Below, piece after piece: positions 52,720-62,999 of a stretch of DNA of 64,000 bases (the first letter of the stretch is position 1; the number at the start of each line of letters is the position of its first letter). The position numbers were made by a program, and so were the translations under genes. A model generated the notes under the pieces. That model saw only the letters and a program-made list of their open reading frames with translations. It was not told where the DNA came from and ran no database searches. This DNA comes from Salinisphaera sp. LB1 (lineage in GTDB: Bacteria > Pseudomonadota > Gammaproteobacteria > Nevskiales > Salinisphaeraceae), in contig NZ_CP029488.1 in NCBI RefSeq assembly GCF_003177035.1, positions 682,001 to 746,000 on the forward strand, in the 5' to 3' direction.

Positions 52720-53595
52720 ATGAACGACACCCCGGTCATCCACGCACGCGGGCTCGGCAAGCGTTTCCGAGGCAAGGTCGCGCTCGCGGATGTCGACCTG
52801 AACGTGGGCCCGGGGCGCATCGTCGGTCTGATCGGGCCCAATGGCGCCGGCAAGACCACGCTGCTCAACCGGCTGCTGGGGCTCGCCAATGGCGAGGGCG
52901 AACTGCGCATTCTGGGCCGCGACCCGATCCGTGATCGCGATGCGCTCATGCGCGAGGTGTGCTTCATCTCGGACGTCGCCACGCTGCCGCGCTGGCTGCG
53001 GGTACGCGAGGCGGTGGCATTGGTGGACGGCCTGCACCCCAATTTTTCACGCGCGCGCTGCGAACGTTTCCTCGCCCGCTCGGCACTGGAGCCGGCGCGC
53101 CGGGTCGGCCAACTATCCAAGGGCATGATCGTGCAATTGCATCTCGCGCTCATCATGGCGATCGATGCCCGCCTGCTGGTGCTGGACGAACCCACGCTCG
53201 GCCTCGACCTGCTGTTCCGGCGCTCCTTCTACGACAACCTGCTCGGCAACTATTTCGATGCCAGCCGCACGATTGTCGTCACCACCCACCAGGTCGAGGA
53301 GATCGAGCGCATTCTCACCGACGTCATCTTCCTGCGCGACGGCCGCAAGATGCTGGATACCTCCATGGCGGAGCTGGCCGAACGCTTCATCGAGGTGCGC
53401 GTGGCCCCGGCCCGGCTGGCGGCCGCCCGCGCGCTCGGCCCGCTCGGCGAGCGGCGCCTACCCGGCGCCCACGCCCTGATCTTCGACCGCAGGACCGGAA
53501 TCGATCGCAGCGCCGTGGCCGCACTCGACGACAACCCGCGCGCCCCCGCTCTGGCCGATCTGTTCACCGCCTGCATGCACCCGGAGTCCGCATGA
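52720..53595 (+). CDS. ABC transporter ATPase, YtrB-type
   Basis: A 291-residue ATPase: Walker [10 protein letters not shown] (about residue 42), signature QLSKGM instead of LSGGQ, Walker [13 protein letters not shown], and H-loop TTHQ. The LSKGM form and the C-terminal extension are typical of YtrB-like ABC exporters. The start is the ATG at 52720 ([12 protein letters not shown]) with AAGGA 9 nt upstream; the 27 extra codons upstream lack similarity. It is coupled to the permease by a 4-nt overlap. Confidence 0.9.
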   Translation: MNDTPVIHARGLGKRFRGKVALADVDLNVGPGRIVGLIGPNGAGKTTLLNRLLGLANGEGELRILGRDPIRDRDALMREVCFISDVATLPRWLRVREAVALVDGLHPNFSRARCERFLARSALEPARRVGQLSKGMIVQLHLALIMAIDARLLVLDEPTLGLDLLFRRSFYDNLLGNYFDASRTIVVTTHQVEEIERILTDVIFLRDGRKMLDTSMAELAERFIEVRVAPARLAAARALGPLGERRLPGAHALIFDRRTGIDRSAVAALDDNPRAPALADLFTACMHPESA

Positions 53596-54527
53596 ACACT
53601 GCCTGGCACAACATCCGCTGGCTGCTGCGGCGCGAAGCCATGGAGCATCGTCGCTTGATCGTGGCGCCGGTGCTTCTCGGCGGCATCATGATCCTGCTCA
53701 ACCTGCTGCTGCTCGTCTCCAGTCTTTTCGGCCACGGCGGTCGTCGGATCCATTTCGAATTCCACAACGGCAGCGTACTGAACATGCTCGCGGTCAACCT
53801 GCAGCCGCCGGGCCCGGGCCATGCCGCCGACCTGGGTCCGGCGGTATCGCTGCTACTGCTGGCCACGCTGCTGCTGTTTGCGCTGGCGCTGGGGACGGCG
53901 ATGGTGTCCTACGCCCTGGGCTGTCTATTCGAGGAACGCCGCGATCGCAGCATCCTGTTCTGGAAATCGCTGCCCGTCAGCGACGGTCAGAGCGTGGCCG
54001 CCAAAACACTGATCGTCATGATCGCCCTGCCGGCGATCTACACCGCCGCCGCGCTCGTGACCGGCTGGATCTGCATCGGCATCTACATCGTGCCCCTGCT
54101 CGGCGGCGGGGCCGCGGCCCGTGATCTGATCGTCCAAACTCATCTGTTGGCGATCAGCGGCCTGACCGCGGCCGCGCTGCCAGTCTATCTGCTGACACTG
54201 GCGCCGGCGGTCGGCTGGCTGCTGCTGTGTTCGGCCACGGCACGCCGCCATCCGGCGCTCATGGCCGTGATCGTGCCGGCCTTTTTTGCCGTGCTCGGTG
54301 GGCTCGGGCTGCCGAATCCGGCCTGGCATCTGCTGGTCGGCCCGATCCTGCCCACCGGATTCATCCGCGCCCTTTCCGCGCTCGGCGCCCAGGGCGGCCT
54401 CGGCCCGGCGCTGGCCGCCGTTTATCGACCCATCACGACGCTCGATCTGTGGCTGGGGCTGCTCTTTGCCGCGGTCTGCCTGATCGCGGCGACCCTATAC
54501 CGGCATCGGTTCACAACGCTGGTGTGA
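53592..54527 (+). CDS. ABC transporter permease (ABC-2-like)
   Basis: A 311-residue protein with six hydrophobic segments (about residues 23-43, 80-108, 136-158, 178-203, 215-235 and 283-303), and a periplasmic loop between the first two (GHGGRRIHFEFHNGS...). It would pair with the YtrB-type ATPase as an exporter of unknown substrate. No GntR regulator, often present next to YtrB genes, is seen. Confidence 0.85.
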   Translation: MNTAWHNIRWLLRREAMEHRRLIVAPVLLGGIMILLNLLLLVSSLFGHGGRRIHFEFHNGSVLNMLAVNLQPPGPGHAADLGPAVSLLLLATLLLFALALGTAMVSYALGCLFEERRDRSILFWKSLPVSDGQSVAAKTLIVMIALPAIYTAAALVTGWICIGIYIVPLLGGGAAARDLIVQTHLLAISGLTAAALPVYLLTLAPAVGWLLLCSATARRHPALMAVIVPAFFAVLGGLGLPNPAWHLLVGPILPTGFIRALSALGAQGGLGPALAAVYRPITTLDLWLGLLFAAVCLIAATLYRHRFTTLV

Positions 54528-54581
54528 CGCCGGGCGCGGCACGAACAGAGCGCGCCATTGCCGCGGACGGCGGCGGCCTCC

Positions 54582-55529
54582 TTAGCCGATCGCCAGCATC
54601 CGGTCGATGGGACGGCGCGCGGCTTCGGCCAGCACCGGGTCGACCTTCACCTCATAGCGATCGTAGGCCAGCGCGTCGCGCAGCTTGGCCAGCGTAGTCA
54701 GCTTCATGTACTCGCAGACCGAGTTCTCGCTGGCCGGGTGGAAGGTCTTGCCGGGATTTTCCTTTCTCATCCGGTGCAGGATGCCGGTCTCGGTCGCCAC
54801 CACGAATTCCTGGGCCTCGGACTCGTGCGCATGCGTGAGCATGCCGCTGGTGGAGTGGATGTGCGCGTCCTTGCAGTCGAAGCTCATCGCCGAGTTCATC
54901 ATGCAGGCCGTGGAACAGCCGCATTCCGGGTGAATGAGGATCTCGGCGTTGGGATACTCGCGCTGCTTGGCGGCCAGATTCATGTCGCCGATCTTCTCGT
55001 GCACGTGGCAGGCGCCCGGCCAGATGTGCAGCTTGCGCCCGGTGATCATCTCCACATAGGTGCCGAGGAAGCGGTCCGGCAGGAACAGAATCTCTTCGTC
55101 TTCCGGGATCGCCTCAATCACCTGCACGGCGTTGGATGAGGTCACGCAGTAGTCGCATTCCGACTTGATCGCCGCCGAGGTGTTCACATAAGCGACGACG
55201 GTCGCGCCCGGATGCTCGGCCTTCCAGGCCTGCAACTGTTCCAGCGTGATGCTCTCGGCCAGCGAGCAGCCGGCGTTGAGGTCGGGGATCAGCACCGTCT
55301 TGTCCGGCGAGATGATGGATGCCGTCTCGGCCATGAAGTGCACGCCGCAGAATACGATCACCTCGGCATCGGTGGCCGCGGCCTGGCGCGACAGGCCGAG
55401 CGAATCGCCAAGATAGTCGCAGATATCCTGAATCTCGGGGCGCTCGTAGTTGTGCGCCAGAATGACGGCGTTCTTGGCGGCCTTGAGCCGCTGGATGTCG
55501 GCGACGAGCTGTTCGTTCTGGGTGGTCAT
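54582..55529 (-). CDS. nadA: Quinolinate synthase A
   Basis: A 315-residue NadA that condenses iminoaspartate and dihydroxyacetone phosphate to quinolinate, with a 4Fe-4S cluster. Candidate cluster cysteines lie in ECDYCVTSS, HPECGCSTACM and ENSVCEYMK. It starts 52 nt after nadC, with GGGAGGAG in front of the ATG, and is the last gene of nadB-nadC-nadA. Confidence 0.96.
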   Translation of the reverse strand: MTTQNEQLVADIQRLKAAKNAVILAHNYERPEIQDICDYLGDSLGLSRQAAATDAEVIVFCGVHFMAETASIISPDKTVLIPDLNAGCSLAESITLEQLQAWKAEHPGATVVAYVNTSAAIKSECDYCVTSSNAVQVIEAIPEDEEILFLPDRFLGTYVEMITGRKLHIWPGACHVHEKIGDMNLAAKQREYPNAEILIHPECGCSTACMMNSAMSFDCKDAHIHSTSGMLTHAHESEAQEFVVATETGILHRMRKENPGKTFHPASENSVCEYMKLTTLAKLRDALAYDRYEVKVDPVLAEAARRPIDRMLAIG

Positions 55530-55581
55530 GTCGTGCTTCTCCTCCCGGCCGATGATGGCCGCCGGCCTCCATGGGGCCGGA

Positions 55582-56454
55582 TTATGACTGAATACGATCG
55601 ACGCGCTGGCTGATATCGAAAGCGATCACCGAATGGGTGAGCGCGCCGATCGAGATGAAATCCACGCCGGTAGCGGCGATGGCGACAATGTTGTCACGCC
55701 CGACGTTGCCAGAGGCCTCGAGTCGCGCCCGCCCAGCGGTGCGCTCGACCGCAGCGGCCATGGTTTCGGGCGCCATGTTGTCGAGCATGATCATGTCGAC
55801 GCCGGCGGCCAGCGCTTCGTCCAGTTCGTCCAGCGTGGTGGTTTCCACCTCGATGCTGATGGCCGGCGCGTGGGCCCGTACGGCGGCGACCGCCGCGGTG
55901 ATGCCGCCAGCGGCGGCGATGTGGTTGTCCTTGATCATGGCCAGGTCGTACAGCCCGGCGCGATGATTGACGCCGCCGCCGATAGCCACGGCCTTCTTGT
56001 CCAGATCGCGCAGCCCGGGCACCGTCTTGCGGGTATCGAGAATACGCGCGCGATGGCCGGCGATCCGGTCCACGTAACCCCGCGTCGCGGTGGCGATACC
56101 CGACATGCGCTGGGCGATGTTGAGCGCGGTGCGCTCGCCGGTGAGCACCGCCCGGCCGGCGCCCTCGAATACAACCAGCTCGGTGCCGGCAGCCACGGCG
56201 TCGCCCTCGGCCACCGCCGGGCGCCAGTCCAGATCCGGGTCGAGCCGGCGGAACACGGCCTCGGCCTCGGCCAGCCCCGCGATCACGCCGTCGGCCTTGG
56301 CCACCCAGCGCGCGGCGACCGGCGCGCCCACATCGAGCACGGCATCGGTGGTCACGTCACCGGTGTGCACATCCTCGGCCAGCCAGCGATCGATACGGGC
56401 GGAGTCGATCGTGGATTCGATCTTGGATTGGATAGGGGCGGCGGGCTGATTCAT
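55582..56454 (-). CDS. nadC: Nicotinate-nucleotide pyrophosphorylase (quinolinate phosphoribosyltransferase)
   Basis: A 290-residue NadC. The motifs DTRKTVPGLRDLDKKAV, GGGVNHRAGLYDLAMIKDNH and LEASGNVG are intact. It converts quinolinate and PRPP to nicotinate mononucleotide. The ATG at 56452-56454 shares one base with the nadB stop codon (TAATG). Frames upstream are nadB shadows. Confidence 0.96.
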   Translation of the reverse strand: MNQPAAPIQSKIESTIDSARIDRWLAEDVHTGDVTTDAVLDVGAPVAARWVAKADGVIAGLAEAEAVFRRLDPDLDWRPAVAEGDAVAAGTELVVFEGAGRAVLTGERTALNIAQRMSGIATATRGYVDRIAGHRARILDTRKTVPGLRDLDKKAVAIGGGVNHRAGLYDLAMIKDNHIAAAGGITAAVAAVRAHAPAISIEVETTTLDELDEALAAGVDMIMLDNMAPETMAAAVERTAGRARLEASGNVGRDNIVAIAATGVDFISIGALTHSVIAFDISQRVDRIQS

Positions 56455-58016
56455 TATTTTACCGATACGAATACGGGCCGATCGCGATGCACGGCGGCGC
56501 GCGTGTCGCGCCGGCAATGGACGCCGACACTGGCCTCCCGGGCCAGGGCGGCCCGGGCGATGGCGTCGGCCAGCGCATGGATATGGCGATCGAGGAAGGC
56601 GAAATAGTCGTCGGCCCGATCCGGGGATGCCGACAGCGGCGCGGCCCGGGCCGTTTCGATGGCGGCGAGCGCAGTCTGCAGCCCGGCGCGATCCCGCTCG
56701 ATCCCGACGTGGCGCATCATCAACGCGCCCAGATCGCGGCGCCGCGTGGCGAATGCGTCGGCGTGCCCCGGCTCGACCCGCCATACCGGACCCGTGTCGA
56801 CCCGGCCGGGCCGCGGCGCAGCGCGCTCGGCGGCGTGGGCCACGGCGCGCTGCGCGAACACCAGGCATTCCAGCAACGAATTGCTGGCCAGACGATTGGC
56901 GCCGTGCACGCCGGTGGCCGCGACCTCGCCGGTGGCATACAGGCCGGGCACATCGGTCGCGCCGTGGTGATCGGTGGCCACGCCGCCGATGCAGTAGTGG
57001 GCCGCGGGCGCGACCGGCACCGGCTCGCGCCGCCAGTCGATACCGCGCCCGGCGATGGCGGCCATGATGAAGCCGAAGGATTGCTCCAGCATCGCCGGGT
57101 CGAGATGGCGCAGATCCAGTCCGACATAGGGCACGTCCTGGCGCGCGATCTCGGCCGTAATGGCGGTGGCCACGACATCGCGCGGCGCCAGTTCGGCGCC
57201 CGGCGCATCCGCCAGAAAGCGCTCGCCGGCGGCATTGACCAGCGTCGCCCCGGCCCCGCGCAGCGCTTCGCTGATCAGAAACGTCCGCCCGCTGGCTTCG
57301 TGGAACGCGGTCGGATGAAACTGGACGAACTCCAGGTCGGCCGAGCGCGCGCCGGCCGCGCACGCCAGGCCTACGCCCACGCCGAGCGCGCCGGCCGGAT
57401 TGGTGGTGCGCTCGAACAGCGCGGAATAACCGCCGGTGGCGAGAATGGTTGCCGGCGCCCGAACCCGGAGTTCAGCGTCCACGTCCTGTCGGTGAATACG
57501 CGCGCCCGCACAGCGACCGTCGGCATCGCGCAGCAGCCGATGGGCGAACCCGTGCTCGACCACCGTAATGGTGTCGCACTCGCGGATACGCGCGATCAGG
57601 AAATCGACCAGCGCCTTACCGGTCTGCACGCCCAGCGCGTGCAGGATGCGGTGACGCGAATGCCCGCCTTCCAGACCGCGTCGCAGGCGACCGTCGGCTT
57701 CGGTGTCGAACGGCATGCCGGCGGCTATCAGCGCGCGGACTACGGCCGCGCCCTCGGCCACCAGAATCTCGACCGCCGCGCGATCGCACAGGCCACGCCC
57801 GGCGGCCAGCGTATCGGCGACATGGGCTTCCAGCGCATCGTCGTCGGTCGTGACCGCCGCGATGCCGCCCTGAGCCCAGTAGCTGCTGCCCGAGGCCAAC
57901 GCGCCGTCGGTGACCACGACCACACGCCCGAGCGTGGCCGCCTGCCAGGCCGCATAGAGGCCGGCCGCGCCGCTGCCCAGCACCAGGAAATCGCAGTCCA
58001 GGGTGTCCAATGTCAC
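56454..58016 (-). CDS. nadB: L-aspartate oxidase
   Basis: A 520-residue FAD enzyme that oxidises aspartate to iminoaspartate for NadA. FAD-binding GSGAAGLYAAWQA (about residue 15), SGSSYWAQGGIAAV, EFVQFHPTAF, and GEVAATGVHGANRLASNSLLE are present. The start is a GTG at 58014-58016 (VTLDTLDCDFLVLG) with AAAGAG upstream. First gene of the NAD operon; promoter not clearly seen. Confidence 0.95.
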   Translation of the reverse strand: MTLDTLDCDFLVLGSGAAGLYAAWQAATLGRVVVVTDGALASGSSYWAQGGIAAVTTDDDALEAHVADTLAAGRGLCDRAAVEILVAEGAAVVRALIAAGMPFDTEADGRLRRGLEGGHSRHRILHALGVQTGKALVDFLIARIRECDTITVVEHGFAHRLLRDADGRCAGARIHRQDVDAELRVRAPATILATGGYSALFERTTNPAGALGVGVGLACAAGARSADLEFVQFHPTAFHEASGRTFLISEALRGAGATLVNAAGERFLADAPGAELAPRDVVATAITAEIARQDVPYVGLDLRHLDPAMLEQSFGFIMAAIAGRGIDWRREPVPVAPAAHYCIGGVATDHHGATDVPGLYATGEVAATGVHGANRLASNSLLECLVFAQRAVAHAAERAAPRPGRVDTGPVWRVEPGHADAFATRRRDLGALMMRHVGIERDRAGLQTALAAIETARAAPLSASPDRADDYFAFLDRHIHALADAIARAALAREASVGVHCRRDTRAAVHRDRPVFVSVK

Positions 58017-58369
58017 GTTCGCTCTTTGCGGGCCGTGCAAGCCCGATTCAATCGAAAGACGACAGCTTGCCCGGGTCGCGCCTCGGCGCGTGGCTCCCGG
58101 GCCCGCCGCGTACAGCAGGCGATCATCGCCGCTGTCCTCGCATCGTCCCCTGTCCCGGGAACGCGGCGCCAGCGACGCACGTCGCCCGGCCCGGCCGAAA
58201 TGCTTTTGGAACAATACCAGCCCTACAACATAACCGATTACGCGCCGAATGTTCAGCCCGGCCGATTCCGCCGTCCCCACCGGACGGCTTCGATCGACGA
58301 ACGCCGACCGATCGCGCAAGATGGCGGCCCGCAGTTGCCGGCGATGCCCCGGCCTTCGTAGTCGTTGCC
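58017..58369. other. 353-nt divergent gap, nadB / MATE
   Basis: It must hold both promoters. I see an AT-richer patch at about 58200-58245 but no clear -35/-10 pair and no protein frame that looks real. Confidence 0.4.
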
Positions 58370-59800
58370 ATGTCCGTTTACCGTCGCGCGCGATTGTCCC
58401 GTATCGAAGCCGGTCGCCTGGCCCGCCTGGCGCTGCCCATTCTGGGCGCACAGCTGGCCCAGATCGGCATGGGTACAGCCGATGTCGCCATGGCCGGCCA
58501 TGTCGATGCGACCACGCTGGCCGCGGTATCGGTCGGGTCGAGCGTCTGGATTCCGCTGGTGGTGTTCATGGTGGGCACGCTCATGGGCCTGACGCCGATC
58601 GTGGCCCAGCACGCGGGCGCGCGCCGCCCGGAGCTGATCCGCCCGGCGGTGCAGCAGGCGCTGTGGGTCGCGCTCGTGCTGGGCCTGGCCAGCGCGCTGG
58701 CCATTGTCTACACCGGCCCGCGAATCTTCGCCCTGATGCAGGTGCCGGCGGATATCGCCGCCCTGGCCACGATCTATCTCAACGCGGTCGCCTTCGGCCT
58801 GCCGGCGATCGCGATCTACGAAACGCTGCGTTTTTTCTCCGACGGCATCGGCCACACCCGCGCCTCGCTCATCTTCGCCGTCGCCGGGCTGGCCGTGAAT
58901 ATCGTCGCCGATGGCGTGCTGATGTTCGGCGGCCCGGGCCTCGCCGACGTGTTCGGCCCGGCTCTTCCCGGCTGGCTCTCCGGCTTGCCGGCGCTCGGCG
59001 CCGTCGGCTGTGGTATCGCCACGGCCGTCTCGATGGCGTTGATGGCACTGGCGCTGTTCGTCTACACGCGGCGCGCGGCGGTCTATGCCGCTTCACGGAC
59101 CGGGCCGGCATGGTCGGCGCCGTCTCCGGCGCTGATCCGTGAGCAGCTTCGCATCGGCTTCCCGGTCGGCGTCGCGATCTTTGCCGAGGTGTCGTTGTTC
59201 ACCGCGATCGCGCTGTTTCTCGCCGGTTACGGCGAGGTGGTGATTTCCGCGCATACCGTGGCGCTCAACTTCAGCTCGGTCTTGTTCATGCTGCCGCTGT
59301 CGCTCGGCATGGCGCTGACCGTGCGCATCGGTCAGGCACGCGGGCGCGGCAAGTACCGCCATGCGCGCTTCGTGGCATGGAACGGCGTGCTCTGCGCGCT
59401 GATCGTCGCCGTGCTGATCGATGCGATCCTGATCTTCGGCGGGCCGTATGCCGTACGCCTTTATACCGATGAACCCGCTGTACAGGCGCTGGCGATCAAC
59501 CTGCTGCTGGTGGCGGCGGTCTATCAGTTCTCGGACGCCGCCCAGGTTTCGATCGCCGGGGCACTGCGCGGCTACAAGGACACGCGCATCATCATGGCGG
59601 TCACCGTGTTCGCGTACTGGGGTGTGGGCCTCGGCACCGGTTATGTACTCGGCGAAGGCTGGCCGGGCGTGTTTGCCGGACTTGGCGTCTACGGCTACTG
59701 GATCGGGCTGATTGCCGGACTCAGCGTGGCCGCGGCGCTGCTGGGCTGGCGGCTGCGTCACACCGTGGATACCGCCCGGCCGCAGCAGATCGGGCATTGA
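58370..59800 (+). CDS. MATE-family multidrug efflux transporter (NorM-like)
   Basis: A 476-residue protein with 12 helices; typical sequences are LALPILGAQLAQIGMGTADVAMAGHVDATTLAAVSVG in helices 1-2 and a long late segment with QFSDAAQVSIAGALRGYKDTR (MATE signature region). NorM-type pumps expel cationic drugs in exchange for Na+ or H+. The start is the ATG at 58370; the open frame further left belongs to no protein family and lies opposite nadB. Confidence 0.92.
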   Translation: MSVYRRARLSRIEAGRLARLALPILGAQLAQIGMGTADVAMAGHVDATTLAAVSVGSSVWIPLVVFMVGTLMGLTPIVAQHAGARRPELIRPAVQQALWVALVLGLASALAIVYTGPRIFALMQVPADIAALATIYLNAVAFGLPAIAIYETLRFFSDGIGHTRASLIFAVAGLAVNIVADGVLMFGGPGLADVFGPALPGWLSGLPALGAVGCGIATAVSMALMALALFVYTRRAAVYAASRTGPAWSAPSPALIREQLRIGFPVGVAIFAEVSLFTAIALFLAGYGEVVISAHTVALNFSSVLFMLPLSLGMALTVRIGQARGRGKYRHARFVAWNGVLCALIVAVLIDAILIFGGPYAVRLYTDEPAVQALAINLLLVAAVYQFSDAAQVSIAGALRGYKDTRIIMAVTVFAYWGVGLGTGYVLGEGWPGVFAGLGVYGYWIGLIAGLSVAAALLGWRLRHTVDTARPQQIGH

Positions 59801-59868
59801 GGACACGCCACGCCACGAGATATCCCCGCGCTGATAGATTAGGCGCATTCTGATCGTCCGCCGGGCTC

Positions 59869-60657
59869 ATGCGCTTTCGTTCGTCGTTGGTTTTCTCCGT
59901 ATTTCCGTTGTATCGGCCGACCCTCGGCCTCGCTCTTTGCGCCGCGCTGGCGAGCGCCGGCTGCGCGACGCAGGCGCCGCTGGCCCCGCACGAGACTAAG
60001 CAAAACCCGGCGAAATCGGCCACCGCACCCGCCGATCCGGCGCAATGGGTCGGCCGCTGGCAGGGCCCCGGCGCGGCCGCGCTCACGATCATGCCGCGCG
60101 CTGACGGCCATTTCGAGATCGATCGCCGCAACCGGCAGGGCGTGACTACGCACTACCGGGCCACCGCAGCCGGCGGCCGCCTGTATTTCAAGCGCTTGGG
60201 CAAGACGCTGGCGATCCGGCCCGGCCGTGGCAGCGAAACCGGCGATCCGGTACTGGCCGACCTCAGCGATTGTCTGCTGATCGTGCCCGGGGGCGGCGGC
60301 TATTGCCGGCGCGCCGACTCCGCCGATGCACTGCCGCTGACGCCGGGCGCCTATGTGGCGGTAAAAACCGCATGCAACGCGGCCCAGCGCACCAACACCG
60401 TCTTTTTTACCGGCACCGGCATCGCCCGCCCGGGCCAGAATGGCTGTCGGGCAACGTTGGTGGGACAGCAAGGCATGATCTTTCATCTCGACGACAGCTG
60501 TGCCGGCAACACAGCCGGCAATAGCGCCAACGAGACCGTTTCCGTGCCCGACGCCCATCACATGGCGCTCGCCACCCCAAGCCAACCGGTTACGCTTTAT
60601 CGCTATTGCGCGACCGGGCTGTTACCGCCAGCGCTGCAGGCCGATCGGCCTCGCTGA
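59869..60657 (+). CDS. Putative lipoprotein of unknown function
   Basis: A 262-residue protein. After a long N-terminus (MRFRSSLVFSVFPLYRPTLG) comes a hydrophobic stretch and a lipobox-like ASAGCAT with the likely lipid Cys at residue 32. The mature part has several Cys residues, WVGRWQGPGAAALTIMP, and DCLLIVPGGGGYCRR, likely a small beta-barrel with disulfides. I do not recognise a family. It is 68 nt after the MATE gene and ends at the hairpin shared with sthA. Confidence 0.7.
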   Translation: MRFRSSLVFSVFPLYRPTLGLALCAALASAGCATQAPLAPHETKQNPAKSATAPADPAQWVGRWQGPGAAALTIMPRADGHFEIDRRNRQGVTTHYRATAAGGRLYFKRLGKTLAIRPGRGSETGDPVLADLSDCLLIVPGGGGYCRRADSADALPLTPGAYVAVKTACNAAQRTNTVFFTGTGIARPGQNGCRATLVGQQGMIFHLDDSCAGNTAGNSANETVSVPDAHHMALATPSQPVTLYRYCATGLLPPALQADRPR

Positions 60658-60690
60658 CCGCGGGCATGTGCCGCTGTTTTCAGGCGCGCT

Positions 60691-60730
60691 TATTAACCCG
60701 GCATGAAGGTATTTTCATGCCGGATTAATA
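60691..60730. terminator. Bidirectional terminator between lipoprotein gene and sthA
   Basis: A 10-bp perfect stem CCGGCATGAA / TTCATGCCGG with a 6-nt loop (60698-60723), extended by AT-rich flanks TATTAA and TTAATA with one mismatch. It overlaps the sthA stop codon and lies 34-67 nt past the lipoprotein gene, so it can serve both convergent genes. Confidence 0.8.
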
Positions 60731-62244
60731 GCATCCCGCGCCGCAGGCGGCCCGGCGGGCTCGCCCCGGGCGTCATCGCCGGTGGCGTCCGGCGCCATCG
60801 CGTCGGCGGGCGTTGGGTCGGCCCGGTCCTGGGCCGGTTTGGTAAACACGCCGTCAATCCGGTTCAGGCCATCCAGCGCCGCGGTGCGATAGGCCTCGGC
60901 CATGGTCGGGTAGTTGAAGGTGGTGTTCACGAAGTAGTCGATACTGTTGCCGGCCCCTTGCTGGCTCATGATGGCCTGGCCGATATGCACGATTTCCGAG
61001 GCCTGGTCGCCGAAGCAATGAATACCGAGAATTTCATGCGTAACCGGGTCGAATAGCAGCTTGAGCATGCCGACCGTGTCGCCGGTAATCTGGGCGCGCG
61101 CGGTTTCCTGAAACAGCGCCAGGCCGACTTCGTAAGGCCGGCGCGATTCGGTCAGTTCACGCTCGGTGGGGCCGAGTGAGCTGATCTCGGGAATGGTGTA
61201 GATGCCGGTCGGCACGTCGTCGACATAGCGAAATCCCGGCACACCAATGGCATCGGCGCTGGCGGCCCGGCCCTGGCCGTAGGCGGCACTGGCCAGGCTC
61301 GGCGTACCGATGGCATCGCCCACGGCATGGATATGGGCAAATTTGGTGCGATAACGCTCGTCGACCGCGATCTGCCCGCGCTGGTTCGGCTCGATGCCCA
61401 GCTGATCCAGCCCCATGTCGTCGGTGTTGCCGGTACGTCCGTTGGCCCAGAGCAGCGCATCGGCGCGCACTTTCTTGCCCGATTTCAGATACAGCGTCAC
61501 GCCGTTGTCGTCGGGCGCGATACGATCGTATTCCTCGTTGTGCCGGATCAGCACGCCATAGGTCAGCCGCAGGTGATACGACAAGGCATCGCTGATCTCG
61601 TCGTCGAGGAACTCGAGCAGCCTTTCGCGACTGTTGATGAGCTGCACACGCACACCGATGCCGGAAAAGATCGAGGCATATTCGCTGCCGATCACGCCCG
61701 CGCCGTAGATGATCAACGAGCGCGGCGCGAAGCCGGGGTCGAGAATGGTGTCGGAGTTGAACACGCGCGGATGCGAGAAATCGACATCCGGCGGCTCGTA
61801 AGGGCGCGATCCGGTAGCGATCACGGCCTGATCGAAGACCAGCGTGTCGACCTGGCCGTTGCTGCGTGTCAACTGCAGGCGATGCGCATCGGCGAACCGG
61901 GCATGGCCGGCCAGCACCGCCACGCCGTTGCGGGCATAGAAGCTCGAACGCATCTGGATCTGCTGGCCGACCACGCGATGCAGCCGTTCCAGCAGCCACG
62001 ACAAGGGCGCATCCGGGGTGCGCAGGTCGTAGAGCATGCGCGAGGACTGCACCGACAGCAGCTGCTTGACCGCTTCGCGCAATGCCTTCGAGGGGATGGT
62101 GCCGCGGTGCGTGCAGTTGCCGCCCACATCCGCCAGACGCTCGACCACCGCGACTGATCGCCCGTGCTTGACCGCGTTCAGGGCCGCACTTTCGCCGGAC
62201 GGGCCGGTGCCGATCACCACGACTTCGTAACGCTTTTCCGCCAT
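60715..62244 (-). CDS. sthA: Soluble pyridine nucleotide transhydrogenase
   Basis: A 509-residue flavoprotein that balances NADPH and NADH. FAD site [16 protein letters not shown], and [16 protein letters not shown], where the second redox Cys of related disulfide reductases is replaced by Thr, which marks SthA/UdhA. Later [14 protein letters not shown] (NAD site) and the C-terminal [20 protein letters not shown] are present. It has a longer Pro/Ala/Asp-rich C-terminal tail than E. coli SthA (466). The start is set at [10 protein letters not shown] (62242-62244). Confidence 0.95.
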   Translation of the reverse strand: MAEKRYEVVVIGTGPSGESAALNAVKHGRSVAVVERLADVGGNCTHRGTIPSKALREAVKQLLSVQSSRMLYDLRTPDAPLSWLLERLHRVVGQQIQMRSSFYARNGVAVLAGHARFADAHRLQLTRSNGQVDTLVFDQAVIATGSRPYEPPDVDFSHPRVFNSDTILDPGFAPRSLIIYGAGVIGSEYASIFSGIGVRVQLINSRERLLEFLDDEISDALSYHLRLTYGVLIRHNEEYDRIAPDDNGVTLYLKSGKKVRADALLWANGRTGNTDDMGLDQLGIEPNQRGQIAVDERYRTKFAHIHAVGDAIGTPSLASAAYGQGRAASADAIGVPGFRYVDDVPTGIYTIPEISSLGPTERELTESRRPYEVGLALFQETARAQITGDTVGMLKLLFDPVTHEILGIHCFGDQASEIVHIGQAIMSQQGAGNSIDYFVNTTFNYPTMAEAYRTAALDGLNRIDGVFTKPAQDRADPTPADAMAPDATGDDARGEPAGPPAARDAINPA

Positions 62245-62367
62245 GAATCGCTCGCTCGAACCTGTATAAAGCAGGAATTGTCGCATGTCGCGTGCCCACT
62301 CGCCCTTCGCGGGGACGGCCGCCGGGGCTTACACTGGCATCCGACCATTCGCTCGCCGATCGCGCGC

Positions 62368-62943
62368 ATGAAGAATCCGAATCCCGATGGCAAGGGCGTA
62401 TCGCCGGTTCTCGCCACCCTCGACGAAGCCCGTGGCGGCCTGGCGGTCGCTGCGCCCAAGCACATCGATCAGGTCGCCACCGAGCTATTCACATCGCTAT
62501 TCGTGCTCGAGTCCGAATTCCGCTTCAAGCCGGTGGTCGGCAAGACCTATTATCTGTACCGCCAGCCCGAGCGTTTCTGGCTCGGCATCACCCCGCCCGA
62601 GATGCTCGGCGAGACGGTTGCCGGGCGTTTCATCGGCACCTGCGTGTTGCAATCCGATATGACCTGGACGCTGGAACTGGCCGAAGCCGTTGCCGCCGAC
62701 GCGCACTTCATGGCCTGGCTGGCGGCCAGGCGTGCCGCCTTCGAACGCCGCCTGGGCGAGGCCGAGACGGTAGACGACATCCTGCCGGTGTATGAATCGC
62801 GACTGTCGTTCTATCGCCGGGCCTCGGCCTTCGGCGTGGCGCATTCCCTGTCGCGTTCAATGAGCGCCTCGGGCATCAGTGGCTTGTCCTACGACGAGGC
62901 GCGCGGCCTGTTGACCGACGCCGGTGCACGCGACCACGACTGA
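62368..62943 (+). CDS. DUF2452-like protein of unknown function
   Basis: A 191-residue soluble protein starting MKNPNPDGKGVSPVLATL at the ATG 62368. VVGKTYYLYRQPERFWLGITPPEMLG and LSYDEARGLLTDAG near the C-terminus resemble proteins listed as DUF2452, found mainly in gammaproteobacteria. Function unknown. It is divergent from sthA (123-nt gap) and convergent with the DAHP synthase gene. The family name is from memory, so treat it as likely, not certain. Confidence 0.75.
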   Translation: MKNPNPDGKGVSPVLATLDEARGGLAVAAPKHIDQVATELFTSLFVLESEFRFKPVVGKTYYLYRQPERFWLGITPPEMLGETVAGRFIGTCVLQSDMTWTLELAEAVAADAHFMAWLAARRAAFERRLGEAETVDDILPVYESRLSFYRRASAFGVAHSLSRSMSASGISGLSYDEARGLLTDAGARDHD

Positions 62944-62999
62944 ACACGCGCAATTCATGCCGTGAACGGACATTACAGGACTGGCCACATGCCCGATCA

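Noticed and set aside
52343-52723. Val-rich open frame on the plus strand
   Set aside because: It is the complement of the His/Asp codons of the small lipoprotein; the lipoprotein frame has a signal peptide and lipobox, this one has none.
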